Positions 11,382 through 18,832 of a stretch of DNA of 64,000 nt are shown piece after piece. The stretch is from contig NZ_SJZB01000001.1 of NCBI RefSeq assembly GCF_004337445.1, forward strand, positions 1 through 64,000, in the 5' to 3' direction. Made by a program: the position numbers and the translations under genes. A model generated the notes under the pieces. That model made no database searches, was not told where the DNA came from, and was given only the letters and a program-made list of their open reading frames with translations. This DNA is from Parasulfuritortus cantonensis (GTDB lineage Bacteria > Pseudomonadota > Gammaproteobacteria > Burkholderiales > Thiobacillaceae). Within the stretch, counting starts at the first letter, position 1; every line of letters begins with the position of its first letter.

Positions 11382-12452
11382 ATGGCTGACTACTTCGAGA
11401 TTGATTTTCTTGGCGTCGAAACAGCGAAAAGCGGGGATGCGATCACGCTGCGCTATTCGGTGAATGGCACTGAGGGCGTGCACGTCGTTGACGGTGGATA
11501 TCTGGATACGGGCGATCAGATTGTCGAACACCTGAAGACGTACTATGGAACAACTGTCATCGACCATGTGATCCTCACGCACCCTGATCGCGATCACGCA
11601 AATGGGCTGCGAAAAGTCCTGGAGCAATGCACGGTCAGGAATCTTTGGATCAACCGACCGTGGATATACGCGGACCAGTTGATTGATCACTTTGAGACCT
11701 ATGAATCGGTTGAAGCACTGCGACGGAAGTTGCGCTCCATCTACGATGCCACGGCAATTCTTGAGGATCTTGCGGTGGAGAAGGGAATTCCAATCCATGC
11801 CCCTCTTCAGGGGCAGAGCATCGGTCCGTTCACGGTCATGGCACCTACCCTGGGGCGCTACCTTGACCTGGTCGTGGACTCCGCGAAGACACCGGAAGCT
11901 GTTGAGGAAAGTGCTCTAGATAGCGCGCTGAACAGCATATTTCGGGTAGTGAAGGCCGCGACCGCATACATCAAGTCCCTGTGGGGTGAGGAGTATTTTC
12001 CGCCTGAGCCGACCAGTCGTGAAAATGAAATGAGTGTGGTGCAGTCGGCTGTCTTAAATGGTCATCGCGTCATGCTTACTGGCGATGCCGGGCGTGAAGC
12101 GCTGCAAGAGGTAATTGACTACGCGCCTTTTGCGGGACTCGCACTGCCAGGCATTCGGTATTTCCAGGTGCCTCACCATGGTGGGCGGCACAATGTTTCG
12201 ACTGAAATTCTGGATCAACTGGTTGGTCCACGGTTGGACAGTATGCCGGACAAGCATTCTTGGAATGCCATATGCAGCTCTGCCAAGGCGGATGAGGATC
12301 ATCCACGGAAGTCGGTGATTCGCGCTGTATTGCACCGAGGTGGGCACTGGGCGGCCACCGAAAGCAAGAACATACGCATCGGGGCAGGCATCACCCGCAA
12401 TGGCTGGATACCGATTCCCCAAGCGGCGTATCCCGAAGATCAAGAAAGTTGA
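11382..12452 (+). CDS. ComEC/Rec2-type metallo-beta-lactamase-fold hydrolase (second copy)
   Basis: A 356-residue protein from ATG 11382 (MADYFEIDFLG), chosen because GAAAGGGA lies just upstream and the fold starts there. Metal ligands are seen in ILTHPDRDHANGL, then MLTGDAGREA and VPHHGGRHNVS, the same order as in ComEC-type hydrolases. It is diverged from the first MBL protein in the operon, so the two are not a recent duplication. It ends the operon; two related hydrolases around an E2-like protein suggest they act in one pathway, for example on a conjugate or a nucleic-acid or nucleotide product, but the substrate is unknown. Confidence 0.75.
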   Translation: MADYFEIDFLGVETAKSGDAITLRYSVNGTEGVHVVDGGYLDTGDQIVEHLKTYYGTTVIDHVILTHPDRDHANGLRKVLEQCTVRNLWINRPWIYADQLIDHFETYESVEALRRKLRSIYDATAILEDLAVEKGIPIHAPLQGQSIGPFTVMAPTLGRYLDLVVDSAKTPEAVEESALDSALNSIFRVVKAATAYIKSLWGEEYFPPEPTSRENEMSVVQSAVLNGHRVMLTGDAGREALQEVIDYAPFAGLALPGIRYFQVPHHGGRHNVSTEILDQLVGPRLDSMPDKHSWNAICSSAKADEDHPRKSVIRAVLHRGGHWAATESKNIRIGAGITRNGWIPIPQAAYPEDQES

Positions 12453-12667
12453 GTGCGGTTAAGGGGACACTGCTTTTCAACTTCCCTCTGACAACATTGC
12501 GTACATCCCGGCGGGCTCGCGGGGGGCATGCCCATGCCGAACAGGCGAAAGCGGAACTGATGACGCAAGTGTCAGCGCGGCTGCAGGCCGGGGCCAAGGA
12601 GACTACGGAGCAGTTCAGGACACAGGCCGCCTGGCACGGTGTCGGCCGCCACCTCAACCACGCCCTT
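12453..12667. other. Gap between the MBL operon and the relaxase stop; nothing convincing
   Basis: The 215 bases between convergent genes contain a plus-strand open frame (reading ...RTQAAWHGVGRHLNHALLRR) that runs into the relaxase 3' end. Its GC content rises to that of the ICE backbone, so the join between cargo and backbone probably lies here, around 12455-12560. I see no hairpin followed by a T-run and no recognised gene. Confidence 0.35.
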
Positions 12668-14503
12668 CTACGAAGGCTGATGCACGGAGTCCGTAGAGAG
12701 CGATAGCGACAGGTAAGGGTTGTTCGGCGGTAAATCGTTGAACAGAACACGCGGGTCTTCCAGCAGGTAACCGTGGAGACGCCGCGACTTCCGCGGCCCC
12801 GTGACTGTGCAGGTCCAGATGTTCAGACCGTTCTGCTGCTTGCGGTGGAGTTGCAGTTTTTCGAACCATTTCTGCACACACTGCCAGTCGGCCACCTGGT
12901 CCTGCTTGGCAAGGACGGTAGTCTCGGGATGTTCCTGAGCGTAGCGCTGGAATACCCCGGGACTGACCAGATAGACGGTGTCGGCAACAGTATGCACCAG
13001 TGCCTTGGCGTCGTTGATGATGAGCCGGCGCTCTTCGATACCCCGGCGGAGCCAAGCGACAAAATGCTCACCAGACGGCGTTTCCTCCAACCCCGGCGTC
13101 GTTGTAGGCGCTGGCGCCATCGCGTCGGCCAGCACCCTTAACTCACCGGATTCGAGGAGCGGCTCTTTCATGGTCGGCGGAAGGAGTTCGGTGGTGGACG
13201 AGAGGTCGGCCAGCGCCATGCCGGAAGTGCCGAGCAGATCCAGAAGTGCTTCGACGCCATCGCCGGCCGACTGCGCCGGCAAAGGCTCGGATGCGACCGA
13301 ATCCGCCGCGGCTGGCGAGGGCACAGGAATGGTTGGCTCCCCGTCTTCCTGCACTACCGTCACCGTGCCGGCGAACGGTGCAGGCCGCTCACTGCCTTCC
13401 CAGATCAGGGAGGGGGCGAGGCGCAGGAGCGTGAAGGTATGAGACCAGCCCGCGTCGCTGGTGATGGTGGCCTTCCAGATGGCCTTGCCCTCAGATGTCG
13501 GTTGCGCAATGCCATGGTCCTGCAGCACGTTGAAGACGGCGGTATTGCTGGATGGGATGCCGTCGATGCCCTGGGCCAGCAGATGGGCGCGCAGTTTGTC
13601 CGAGACGGTTTTGCTGACCAGCCACAGCGCGTCCTGGGTCAACCATCCGTCTGACGCTTGAGGCTGGTTCAGCTTGAACTCCTCCCGAAGCAGGTAGCGC
13701 AGGCCGTCCAGCAGCTTGCGTTGCAGAGCGTGCCGGGGTGCTGCCAGAGCCTTGCTTGGATCGCCGCCGAGTTCTTGCGCTACCGATGCCTGGTCGGCTT
13801 GCACGACCAGTTCGCCGAGCGTGCCGGCATGTTCGTACTGGCCCGCCAGCACGTACAGCAGCGCGGCCCAGAGGTCGGGATAGCCGCTGAGCCAATCGAA
13901 GATGGCTGCATCAAGCAGGCGCGCATACAGGAGGCCGGTAGCGGCGCCGTGCAGCCTGTATTCGCGGTCCTTGCGGTAGCGGAAGCGGTACGGCCGCTGC
14001 AACGGACCGTGCCAGGGGTGCCAGACAGCGCCATCGGCGTACTCGACGTGCAGGTCCACGGCGATCTTGCCGATGTCGTGCAACAGCGCCGCGTAGGCCG
14101 TGCCGGCGGTCCAGGCCTCTGCCTGGGCGGCCTGCGCCTCCGGCGTGGCGCCAGCGGGCAGCAAGTGCGATTGCCGCAGCTTGAGCGCGTAGGCAACGAT
14201 CTCCAGGCCGTGGTCCAGCATGCCGCCCGGGTAGGCATGGTGGTGGCTTTCCGAAGCAGGGAACTGCTGGACCAGCTCGGCGTAGCGCTCCAGCGGCGCG
14301 AGGTAGAGCGTGCCGAACTGTCGGCGCGACAGCGAGGTGCGCTGCCAGATATGTTCCAGCAGCTTCTGCCGACGTGGCGTCGCCAGTAGCGATGCGGCCG
14401 GCTCCGGTCGCACCAGCCCTTTGCCGGGCTCGGCGGGAGATGTGGGCGTCGGCGACGCGCTGGCAGTGGGCGGCACCCGTTTGCGTTTGAACAGCGAGAG
14501 CAT
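12668..14503 (-). CDS. traI: MobH-family relaxase (TraI_2/DUF1528, HD-type)
   Basis: A 611-residue relaxase that nicks oriT and leads the strand into the recipient. The N-terminal region after the start MLSLFKRKR has the MobH/TraI_2 signature: ESHHHAYPGGMLDHGLEI near residues 80-97 and the HD-type metal motif AALLHDIGK near residues 133-141, with YRFRYRKDREYRLHG after it. The C-terminal third (after residue 430) is low in complexity then ends in a conserved winged region (QKWFEKLQLHRKQQNGLN). I chose ATG 14503; a longer frame to 14578 adds only low-complexity residues. It is the standard relaxase of this ICE family, next to the T4SS cluster, but here separated from it by the Abi cargo. Confidence 0.92.
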   Translation of the reverse strand: MLSLFKRKRVPPTASASPTPTSPAEPGKGLVRPEPAASLLATPRRQKLLEHIWQRTSLSRRQFGTLYLAPLERYAELVQQFPASESHHHAYPGGMLDHGLEIVAYALKLRQSHLLPAGATPEAQAAQAEAWTAGTAYAALLHDIGKIAVDLHVEYADGAVWHPWHGPLQRPYRFRYRKDREYRLHGAATGLLYARLLDAAIFDWLSGYPDLWAALLYVLAGQYEHAGTLGELVVQADQASVAQELGGDPSKALAAPRHALQRKLLDGLRYLLREEFKLNQPQASDGWLTQDALWLVSKTVSDKLRAHLLAQGIDGIPSSNTAVFNVLQDHGIAQPTSEGKAIWKATITSDAGWSHTFTLLRLAPSLIWEGSERPAPFAGTVTVVQEDGEPTIPVPSPAAADSVASEPLPAQSAGDGVEALLDLLGTSGMALADLSSTTELLPPTMKEPLLESGELRVLADAMAPAPTTTPGLEETPSGEHFVAWLRRGIEERRLIINDAKALVHTVADTVYLVSPGVFQRYAQEHPETTVLAKQDQVADWQCVQKWFEKLQLHRKQQNGLNIWTCTVTGPRKSRRLHGYLLEDPRVLFNDLPPNNPYLSLSLSTDSVHQPS

Positions 14504-14754
14504 GGGAAACCCCGGATGTCGGGCTGCTCGGGGGAGCCTTTTTGCCTTTTCGGGTAGGGCCTTTCCCCTTGGCCCCATTCCCTTGCCCCCTTCCCAGCCC
14601 TTTGGCTTTTATGGAAGCCTTGGGTATAAGGCCGCCAGGGTTGGAGCGCCACGATCAATGCGGCATGGGGCAACCCCGGCAAACCCGGAGCGCTGCAGAA
14701 TTGTCGTCAGTCCTGGCCCAGGCCCGCATCGAGGGCCAGCACGGGCCTGGGTTG
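14504..14754. other. Relaxase upstream gap, possible oriT-proximal region
   Basis: About 250 bp without a gene separate the relaxase start from the Abi-like stop. It contains C/T-rich tracts, a block GGGTATAAGG, and the 10-bp inverted repeat annotated separately at 14717-14751. MobH elements often have oriT near the relaxase gene, so this is a candidate position, but no nic site can be recognised by eye. Confidence 0.3.
14717..14751. repeat. 10-bp inverted repeat, 15-nt spacer
   Basis: CCCAGGCCCG at 14717-14726 pairs perfectly with CGGGCCTGGG at 14742-14751. It stands 3 bases past the stop of the minus-strand Abi-like gene, so it may end that transcript, though no T-run follows; alternatively it is part of an oriT. 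Confidence 0.5.
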
Positions 14755-16122
14755 TCAGGTCGTCGGTACGCCGTAGCGTTTGAACAGGGCCTCGAAGAAG
14801 GTCTTTACGTCAGCCTTCGCCGTGGGCACCTGCAGCTCCGCTGCCCCGAACCGAAAGACTTCATAACCGGCGAGTTTGAGTTCGCGGTCGGCCTTGACCA
14901 TCTGCGAATAGCGCTGCACGTCGGCGCTGCCCGTGGAGTCCGCGTAGTGATGCTTGCCGTCGACCTCGATGACGACTCGAACGCCCTGGGGCAGCAGGAG
15001 CAGAAAGTCCATGCGAAACCGCAGAAGCGCATCCGGCCCTCGCTCCTTGACCGTCCGTGGGTCCCAATGCAGCCAGACTTCGGGCAGCAGCGCTGGCAGG
15101 TTGGGCACGGCACTGCGAAATCCCTCGAAGAAGGCATCGAACAGCAAGGTTTGCGGCGGGGAGTTGCGTGGCAGGCTGGCCTTGAGACGCGCGTATAGCG
15201 AGCGCTTGGCCAGCGTCGCATCGGCGATCTGCTCGGCTTCTCCCCACCACTGCTGCAGATCGTTCCAGCGCAGCCCGTCGTTGCCGATGGGCCGATCATA
15301 GACAAGCACCTTGTCCGCATTGGTGACGATCTCGACGTCGTTGTCCAGCGCGTCGCGAAAGCGCAGGTCGGGCTTGTCGGGCGAGGCGAAAATGAGATTC
15401 TTCGGCCGGCCCTTGGTCGCCGCGTGCTGCGGGACCAGCGTGAAGATCGGGTAGCCGCCTTCCGAGTCGGTCTCGCGCAGCTCGACGCCGCAACTCCGCA
15501 GCGGCTCGTTGACGCAGGCGACGAAGTGGCGTTGGGCGGCCTCGTCGGGGCGCACGTCGGCCGAAGCCAGTCCCTCCAGGAACAGCGCGAAGCGCCTGTC
15601 GGAGGCGTCATACGCTCCCAACTGGTCGAACAGCGTTTCGGCTGGCCAGTCCTCCGGATTGCGATGGACATGCTGCTGGATTTCAGCGCGCAATCCCGTC
15701 GGCTTCCCGCCCAGCAGGTGCATCCAGTCATCCGCATCCAAGATCCACAGGCGCTCCAACAGCTCGTCGAACCTGCGGGCATCCCCGTACAGCTCCTCGC
15801 GATTGAGCCTGCGCGCGACCTCGCGCCGGTACCGCTTCGGGATGGGAGGACATGGGCTGTCGCTCCAGAGGATGTCCTGAATCTGGTTGCGCGTGGTGGC
15901 GTTGGGCGGGTGGCGCACCAGCAGCTTGCGTGCAACTATCGGCAGGTCCGTGTCCGCTACCGCATTGAAGCTGGCGGTCATGCGCTCGCGCTTGGAACCA
16001 TCGGCGCCAGGCGCAGGCAGGCCCAGTTCCTCGCAAAGCGTCGGCAGCATGGTGTGGGTGCCAGCATCCTTCAGCCCGGTGACCAGAGGCTCCAGCAAAT
16101 TGCGAAGTTGCACGTAGTCCAT
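14755..16122 (-). CDS. AbiJ-NTD-like protein with C-terminal PD-(D/E)XK/DUF559-like nuclease domain
   Basis: A 455-residue protein from ATG 16122 (MDYVQLRNLLEPLV). The middle part (FDELLERLWILDAD, then EIQQHVHRNPEDW, then FDQLGAYDASDRRFALFLE) resembles the AbiJ N-terminal domains found fused to various effectors in abortive-infection and TA-like genes. The C-terminus has FRMDFLLLLPQGVRVVIEVD followed by GKHHY, a D...ExD nuclease-like core typical of DUF559/very-short-patch-type proteins. It begins 11 bases after the AbiEii stop and probably shares its transcript, making a three-gene cassette. Function as a nuclease effector is inferred from domains only. Confidence 0.65.
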   Translation of the reverse strand: MDYVQLRNLLEPLVTGLKDAGTHTMLPTLCEELGLPAPGADGSKRERMTASFNAVADTDLPIVARKLLVRHPPNATTRNQIQDILWSDSPCPPIPKRYRREVARRLNREELYGDARRFDELLERLWILDADDWMHLLGGKPTGLRAEIQQHVHRNPEDWPAETLFDQLGAYDASDRRFALFLEGLASADVRPDEAAQRHFVACVNEPLRSCGVELRETDSEGGYPIFTLVPQHAATKGRPKNLIFASPDKPDLRFRDALDNDVEIVTNADKVLVYDRPIGNDGLRWNDLQQWWGEAEQIADATLAKRSLYARLKASLPRNSPPQTLLFDAFFEGFRSAVPNLPALLPEVWLHWDPRTVKERGPDALLRFRMDFLLLLPQGVRVVIEVDGKHHYADSTGSADVQRYSQMVKADRELKLAGYEVFRFGAAELQVPTAKADVKTFFEALFKRYGVPTT

Positions 16123-16133
16123 GGTTGCGCGAC

Positions 16134-17003
16134 TCAACCTCGCAGCGCCATGGCGCGCAGCAGCGCGTCGATCTGCCCGAAGGCGTCCTGCTGCCACTGT
16201 TCGGGGGTGCGATCGCCCAGCGCATGCGTGTCTTCGACGAAGCGCCTCACGCAGGTAGGCCCATGACCCTCGAAGGTGTCGAACTTGTCGGCGATGTGCC
16301 GGAAACCGCGCTCACCGCTGGGATGCCCCAGCAGGGGGCGACATTCCTGTGCCAGCACATCGATGCCGCCAGGGTAATTCCGCACGCAGTAGTAGATGTC
16401 GTAGGCGTCCTTTTGTTTGTAGCGGCCCGCCAGTGCGTGGCCTTTCATCGCCAGCAGAGCGGGGATTGAACACACCGCAATCTCCACGCGGTTGGTTCCA
16501 CCGTCCGGCATCGGCCCCGCCACGGCGACCAGTTGGTAGAACCGCATCGCCAAGTCGGCGCCATCGGCCCGCTGCACGGCAAAATCGCTGATTAGAGGGG
16601 GATCGTTCTTGACGATCTCCGCGTCGCGCGGCATCAGGAAATCAACCACGACGTCGATCGCTTCTCCATCATCGCGCGCGGGAACCTGGCGAACCAGTTG
16701 GAAGCGCCGAAGTCCCTCGCGCTGGGCATAGCCATGGCCTTGAAGCGCGCCGATCAATGTCGCGTATTCGCCGTCGCCGAGCGCTTCCGCGTCCAGGCCG
16801 ACGTCCACGTCGAGCGTGCCGACATGCGGCATGTCCTCGTTGGCCAGCAGAAGCCAAGGAACCGCGCCGCCGATGATGGCGAACTTGCCCTTGAAGCTAC
16901 CAAGGATTTGGCCGATCTCGATCAGCACCGATTTCACTGCCGCAGTCGTCCGGTCGTCGTACTCGGCGGCCGATTGTGGTTCCTGGGGTGTCATTTGGGC
17001 CAT
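16134..17003 (-). CDS. abiEii: AbiEii-like nucleotidyltransferase toxin
   Basis: A 289-residue nucleotidyltransferase-fold protein. FAIIGGAVPWLLL and HVGTLDVDVGLD (around residues 42-74) form the strand-turn-DxD core, and KQKDAYDIYYCVRNY near residues 221-235 matches the KD...D region of the AbiEii/AbiGii family. AbiEii toxins transfer a nucleotide to an RNA or protein target and are neutralised at the transcriptional level by AbiEi (type IV toxin-antitoxin). It overlaps the upstream AbiEi-like gene by 13 bases, as expected of a coupled TA pair. Confidence 0.75.
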   Translation of the reverse strand: MAQMTPQEPQSAAEYDDRTTAAVKSVLIEIGQILGSFKGKFAIIGGAVPWLLLANEDMPHVGTLDVDVGLDAEALGDGEYATLIGALQGHGYAQREGLRRFQLVRQVPARDDGEAIDVVVDFLMPRDAEIVKNDPPLISDFAVQRADGADLAMRFYQLVAVAGPMPDGGTNRVEIAVCSIPALLAMKGHALAGRYKQKDAYDIYYCVRNYPGGIDVLAQECRPLLGHPSGERGFRHIADKFDTFEGHGPTCVRRFVEDTHALGDRTPEQWQQDAFGQIDALLRAMALRG

Positions 17004-18052
17004 GAGAGCCTTTCTTGGCGTAAGTGCTCGGCGGCCTCGGCGCCGCGTTCGCCGGCAATGGACAGATCAAGGTAGGTCTGGATCGGGCTCGTGCAGACCG
17101 CGCCCGGCGCAGGTTCAATAGTGTCGGCGAGCAGTCCCAAGTCCTTCGACACGGTGATGGCCACGTTCTCGCCTTTCGAGGCGGGCGCGAGCTTCAGCGC
17201 GGCCTGGAGCTTCTGAAGACCTGCCTCATCGGCAAAGAAGTAGTGCGTGCCGGTGCGCCCGTAAGGAGCGAGCCACTGCGCTGCCGAGAAGGAGGCGAAG
17301 ACGGCGCGTCCGGGGCCGCTTTCGGCGCGCAGTGCGCCGCGGGCCGCATCTTCGAACGCGCTGCCATGCAACGGGGTGTAGAACCGCAGCCGCTCACCTG
17401 GCGGTGCGGTGTAGCTGTCTCGCCATGCGTCGAGCAGTGCGTCCGGCTCTGAGAGGACGAGGCCATCGTCCGACGCTCGCGCCCATTCCCGATCGATCAA
17501 GCCGGTGCGCACATTGCTGACGTGCCCCAGGCTGACCCCGGAGATTGCCGACAACTCGGTGACGCGCCATGCACGGTCGGGCTCGCGCAGCATGGCGCGT
17601 AGAACCTGGGCCGACTTCGGCCTGAACAGCGACTTGAGTTCGCGTTGTTCGGCCGCGGGCTTGTCCGCCACCATACGCTCGATGAACACGCCGCCGAAGG
17701 CGATTCGGGCGTTTCCCTCAAGGTCGAGATAGCCGACGTCCTTCTCTACGCACAACTGCCTCACTGCGGGTGAGAGGTAAGGCGCGATGAAGATGGGCGT
17801 TGCCTGCGGGGCTCGCTGCGCCACGTAGTTCCGCAGTTCCAGCAGTGCAGAACGGGCGTACCGCGGCTGACCATTCGACTTGTACTCGCAGATGAGCATG
17901 TGCTGCCGCCCGTCCACGAGCAATCGGGCGATCAAGTCTGGCTCCCAATCGCCGGATACGGCTTCAGGCTCGATGCCTTCGATGTGAAGGATCGGGACGT
18001 TCTCAAGCAGCCGCCGCAACGCTTCGCCGGCACGGGCTTCTGCTTCTTTCAT
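16991..18052 (-). CDS. abiEi: AbiEi-family type IV antitoxin, long form
   Basis: A 353-residue protein. The N-terminal third has a PD-(D/E)XK-like pattern, EPDLIARLLV then MLICEYKSNGQPR, and the middle has a winged helix ELSAISGVSLGHVSNVRTGL (around residues 185-204), the DNA-binding part. The rest is the AbiEi antitoxin region. AbiEi represses its own promoter and counters AbiEii. I prefer ATG 18052 over ATG 18073, because the latter lies inside the palindrome 18064-18082 that looks like the operator. The gene opens the abiEi-abiEii-AbiJ-like cassette inserted between the relaxase and the DUF3742 gene. Confidence 0.7.
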   Translation of the reverse strand: MKEAEARAGEALRRLLENVPILHIEGIEPEAVSGDWEPDLIARLLVDGRQHMLICEYKSNGQPRYARSALLELRNYVAQRAPQATPIFIAPYLSPAVRQLCVEKDVGYLDLEGNARIAFGGVFIERMVADKPAAEQRELKSLFRPKSAQVLRAMLREPDRAWRVTELSAISGVSLGHVSNVRTGLIDREWARASDDGLVLSEPDALLDAWRDSYTAPPGERLRFYTPLHGSAFEDAARGALRAESGPGRAVFASFSAAQWLAPYGRTGTHYFFADEAGLQKLQAALKLAPASKGENVAITVSKDLGLLADTIEPAPGAVCTSPIQTYLDLSIAGERGAEAAEHLRQERLSWPK

Positions 18053-18063
18053 TGGATGATGGT

Positions 18064-18160
18064 CTTTCAGCATCCGCTGAAAATACCACATTTCGTGAAA
18101 TTTCCGCAAGGATTTCACTGAGATGGGTGCTTTCACCAGATGCTGAAAGTGCCTATAATG
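18064..18160 (-). promoter_or_regulatory. abiE promoter with paired CTTTCA...TGAAAG operators
   Basis: Two similar imperfect palindromes, CTTTCAGCATCCGCTGAAA at 18064-18082 and CTTTCACCAGATGCTGAAAG at 18130-18149, flank an AT-rich stretch with further TTTC/GAAA half-sites (18091-18117). AbiEi proteins are known to bind inverted repeats in their own promoter. A TATAAT on the plus strand at 18154-18159 could serve a divergent transcript. Confidence 0.55.
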
Positions 18161-18459
18161 GTGAAAAACATGGACATGGCAGGCAGCATTCCTTACCATG
18201 GCTGCATGCTGAGGCCAACGCCAACCCCGGGCTGTTCCGCCCGCTGAGCCGTCTGATCCTGGAAGTCGTGCCACGCGATCCACCTGTTTTTTCGCCACGA
18301 CGCCAAGGCCAGAACGATCTTGTTTGCCGGCATCCGCCGCAGACGTGATTTGACGTTGCACAGAATTTCGCTCATGGGTTGAAAACTCATGCAGGATTCA
18401 ATCAAGCGAATAACGAACGGGTATCAAAAGAAGCACAGGACGACCATGAGGTAGCCGAA
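18161..18459. other. Gap between abiE and DUF3742 genes; no recognised gene
   Basis: About 300 bp lie between the abiE promoter and the DUF3742 start. A minus-strand frame of 70 codons (18193-18405) contains MSEILCNVKSRLRRMPANKI, which I cannot assign; it may be a remnant or chance. The composition is intermediate between cargo and backbone, so the other edge of the Abi insertion may be here. Confidence 0.3.
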
Positions 18460-18831
18460 ATGAAGACCGCCGCACAGACCACCTTCGCAGAACGTCTCGG
18501 CCGGATGCTGGGCCGAGCGTGGCGACGCTGCGCGCATCTTGATCGGCGAGCACAGGGCTGGCTGCTTGCGCGGGGATGGGCGCCGGGCGCAGCCAAGGCG
18601 ACGCTGTTGGCGGCCAAGCTCGTTGCATTCGGTCTGTTGCTTTATGCCGCGTTCTGGCTGGCACTGCTGGTCGCGTTTTCAGTGGTTGCGGCTTGGGCGG
18701 CTCGGGGCTCCGCATACGACGAATACGAGGAAGGGGAGATCGGCGACCAAGCAGATCACAAGCGCAGTGTCTTCTACGATCCGATCAACTACAACGACGA
18801 TCCCGACCCTCGGTTCGATGACGAGAGGTAG
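18460..18831 (+). CDS. DUF3742 family protein
   Basis: A 123-residue protein beginning MKTAAQTTFAERLGRMLGRA, with one or two hydrophobic helices in the middle (LLAAKLVAFGLLLYAAFWLA) and an acidic tail ending NDDPDPRFDDER. This is the DUF3742 family, which regularly marks the end of the T4SS cluster in this ICE type, near the TraG-like gene. Its function is unknown; the membrane helices suggest an inner-membrane role. It is convergent with the next gene, with 1 base between stops. Confidence 0.8.
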   Translation: MKTAAQTTFAERLGRMLGRAWRRCAHLDRRAQGWLLARGWAPGAAKATLLAAKLVAFGLLLYAAFWLALLVAFSVVAAWAARGSAYDEYEEGEIGDQADHKRSVFYDPINYNDDPDPRFDDER

Positions 18832-18832
18832 G

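Noticed and set aside
12449-12706. 85-codon plus-strand frame between the MBL operon and relaxase
   Set aside because: It runs antisense into the relaxase 3' end and has no known similarity; possibly a remnant, but not supportable as a gene.
14504-14754. Definite oriT call upstream of the relaxase
   Set aside because: Only one inverted repeat and C/T tracts are visible; no nic consensus for MobH can be recognised, so it is listed only as a possible region.
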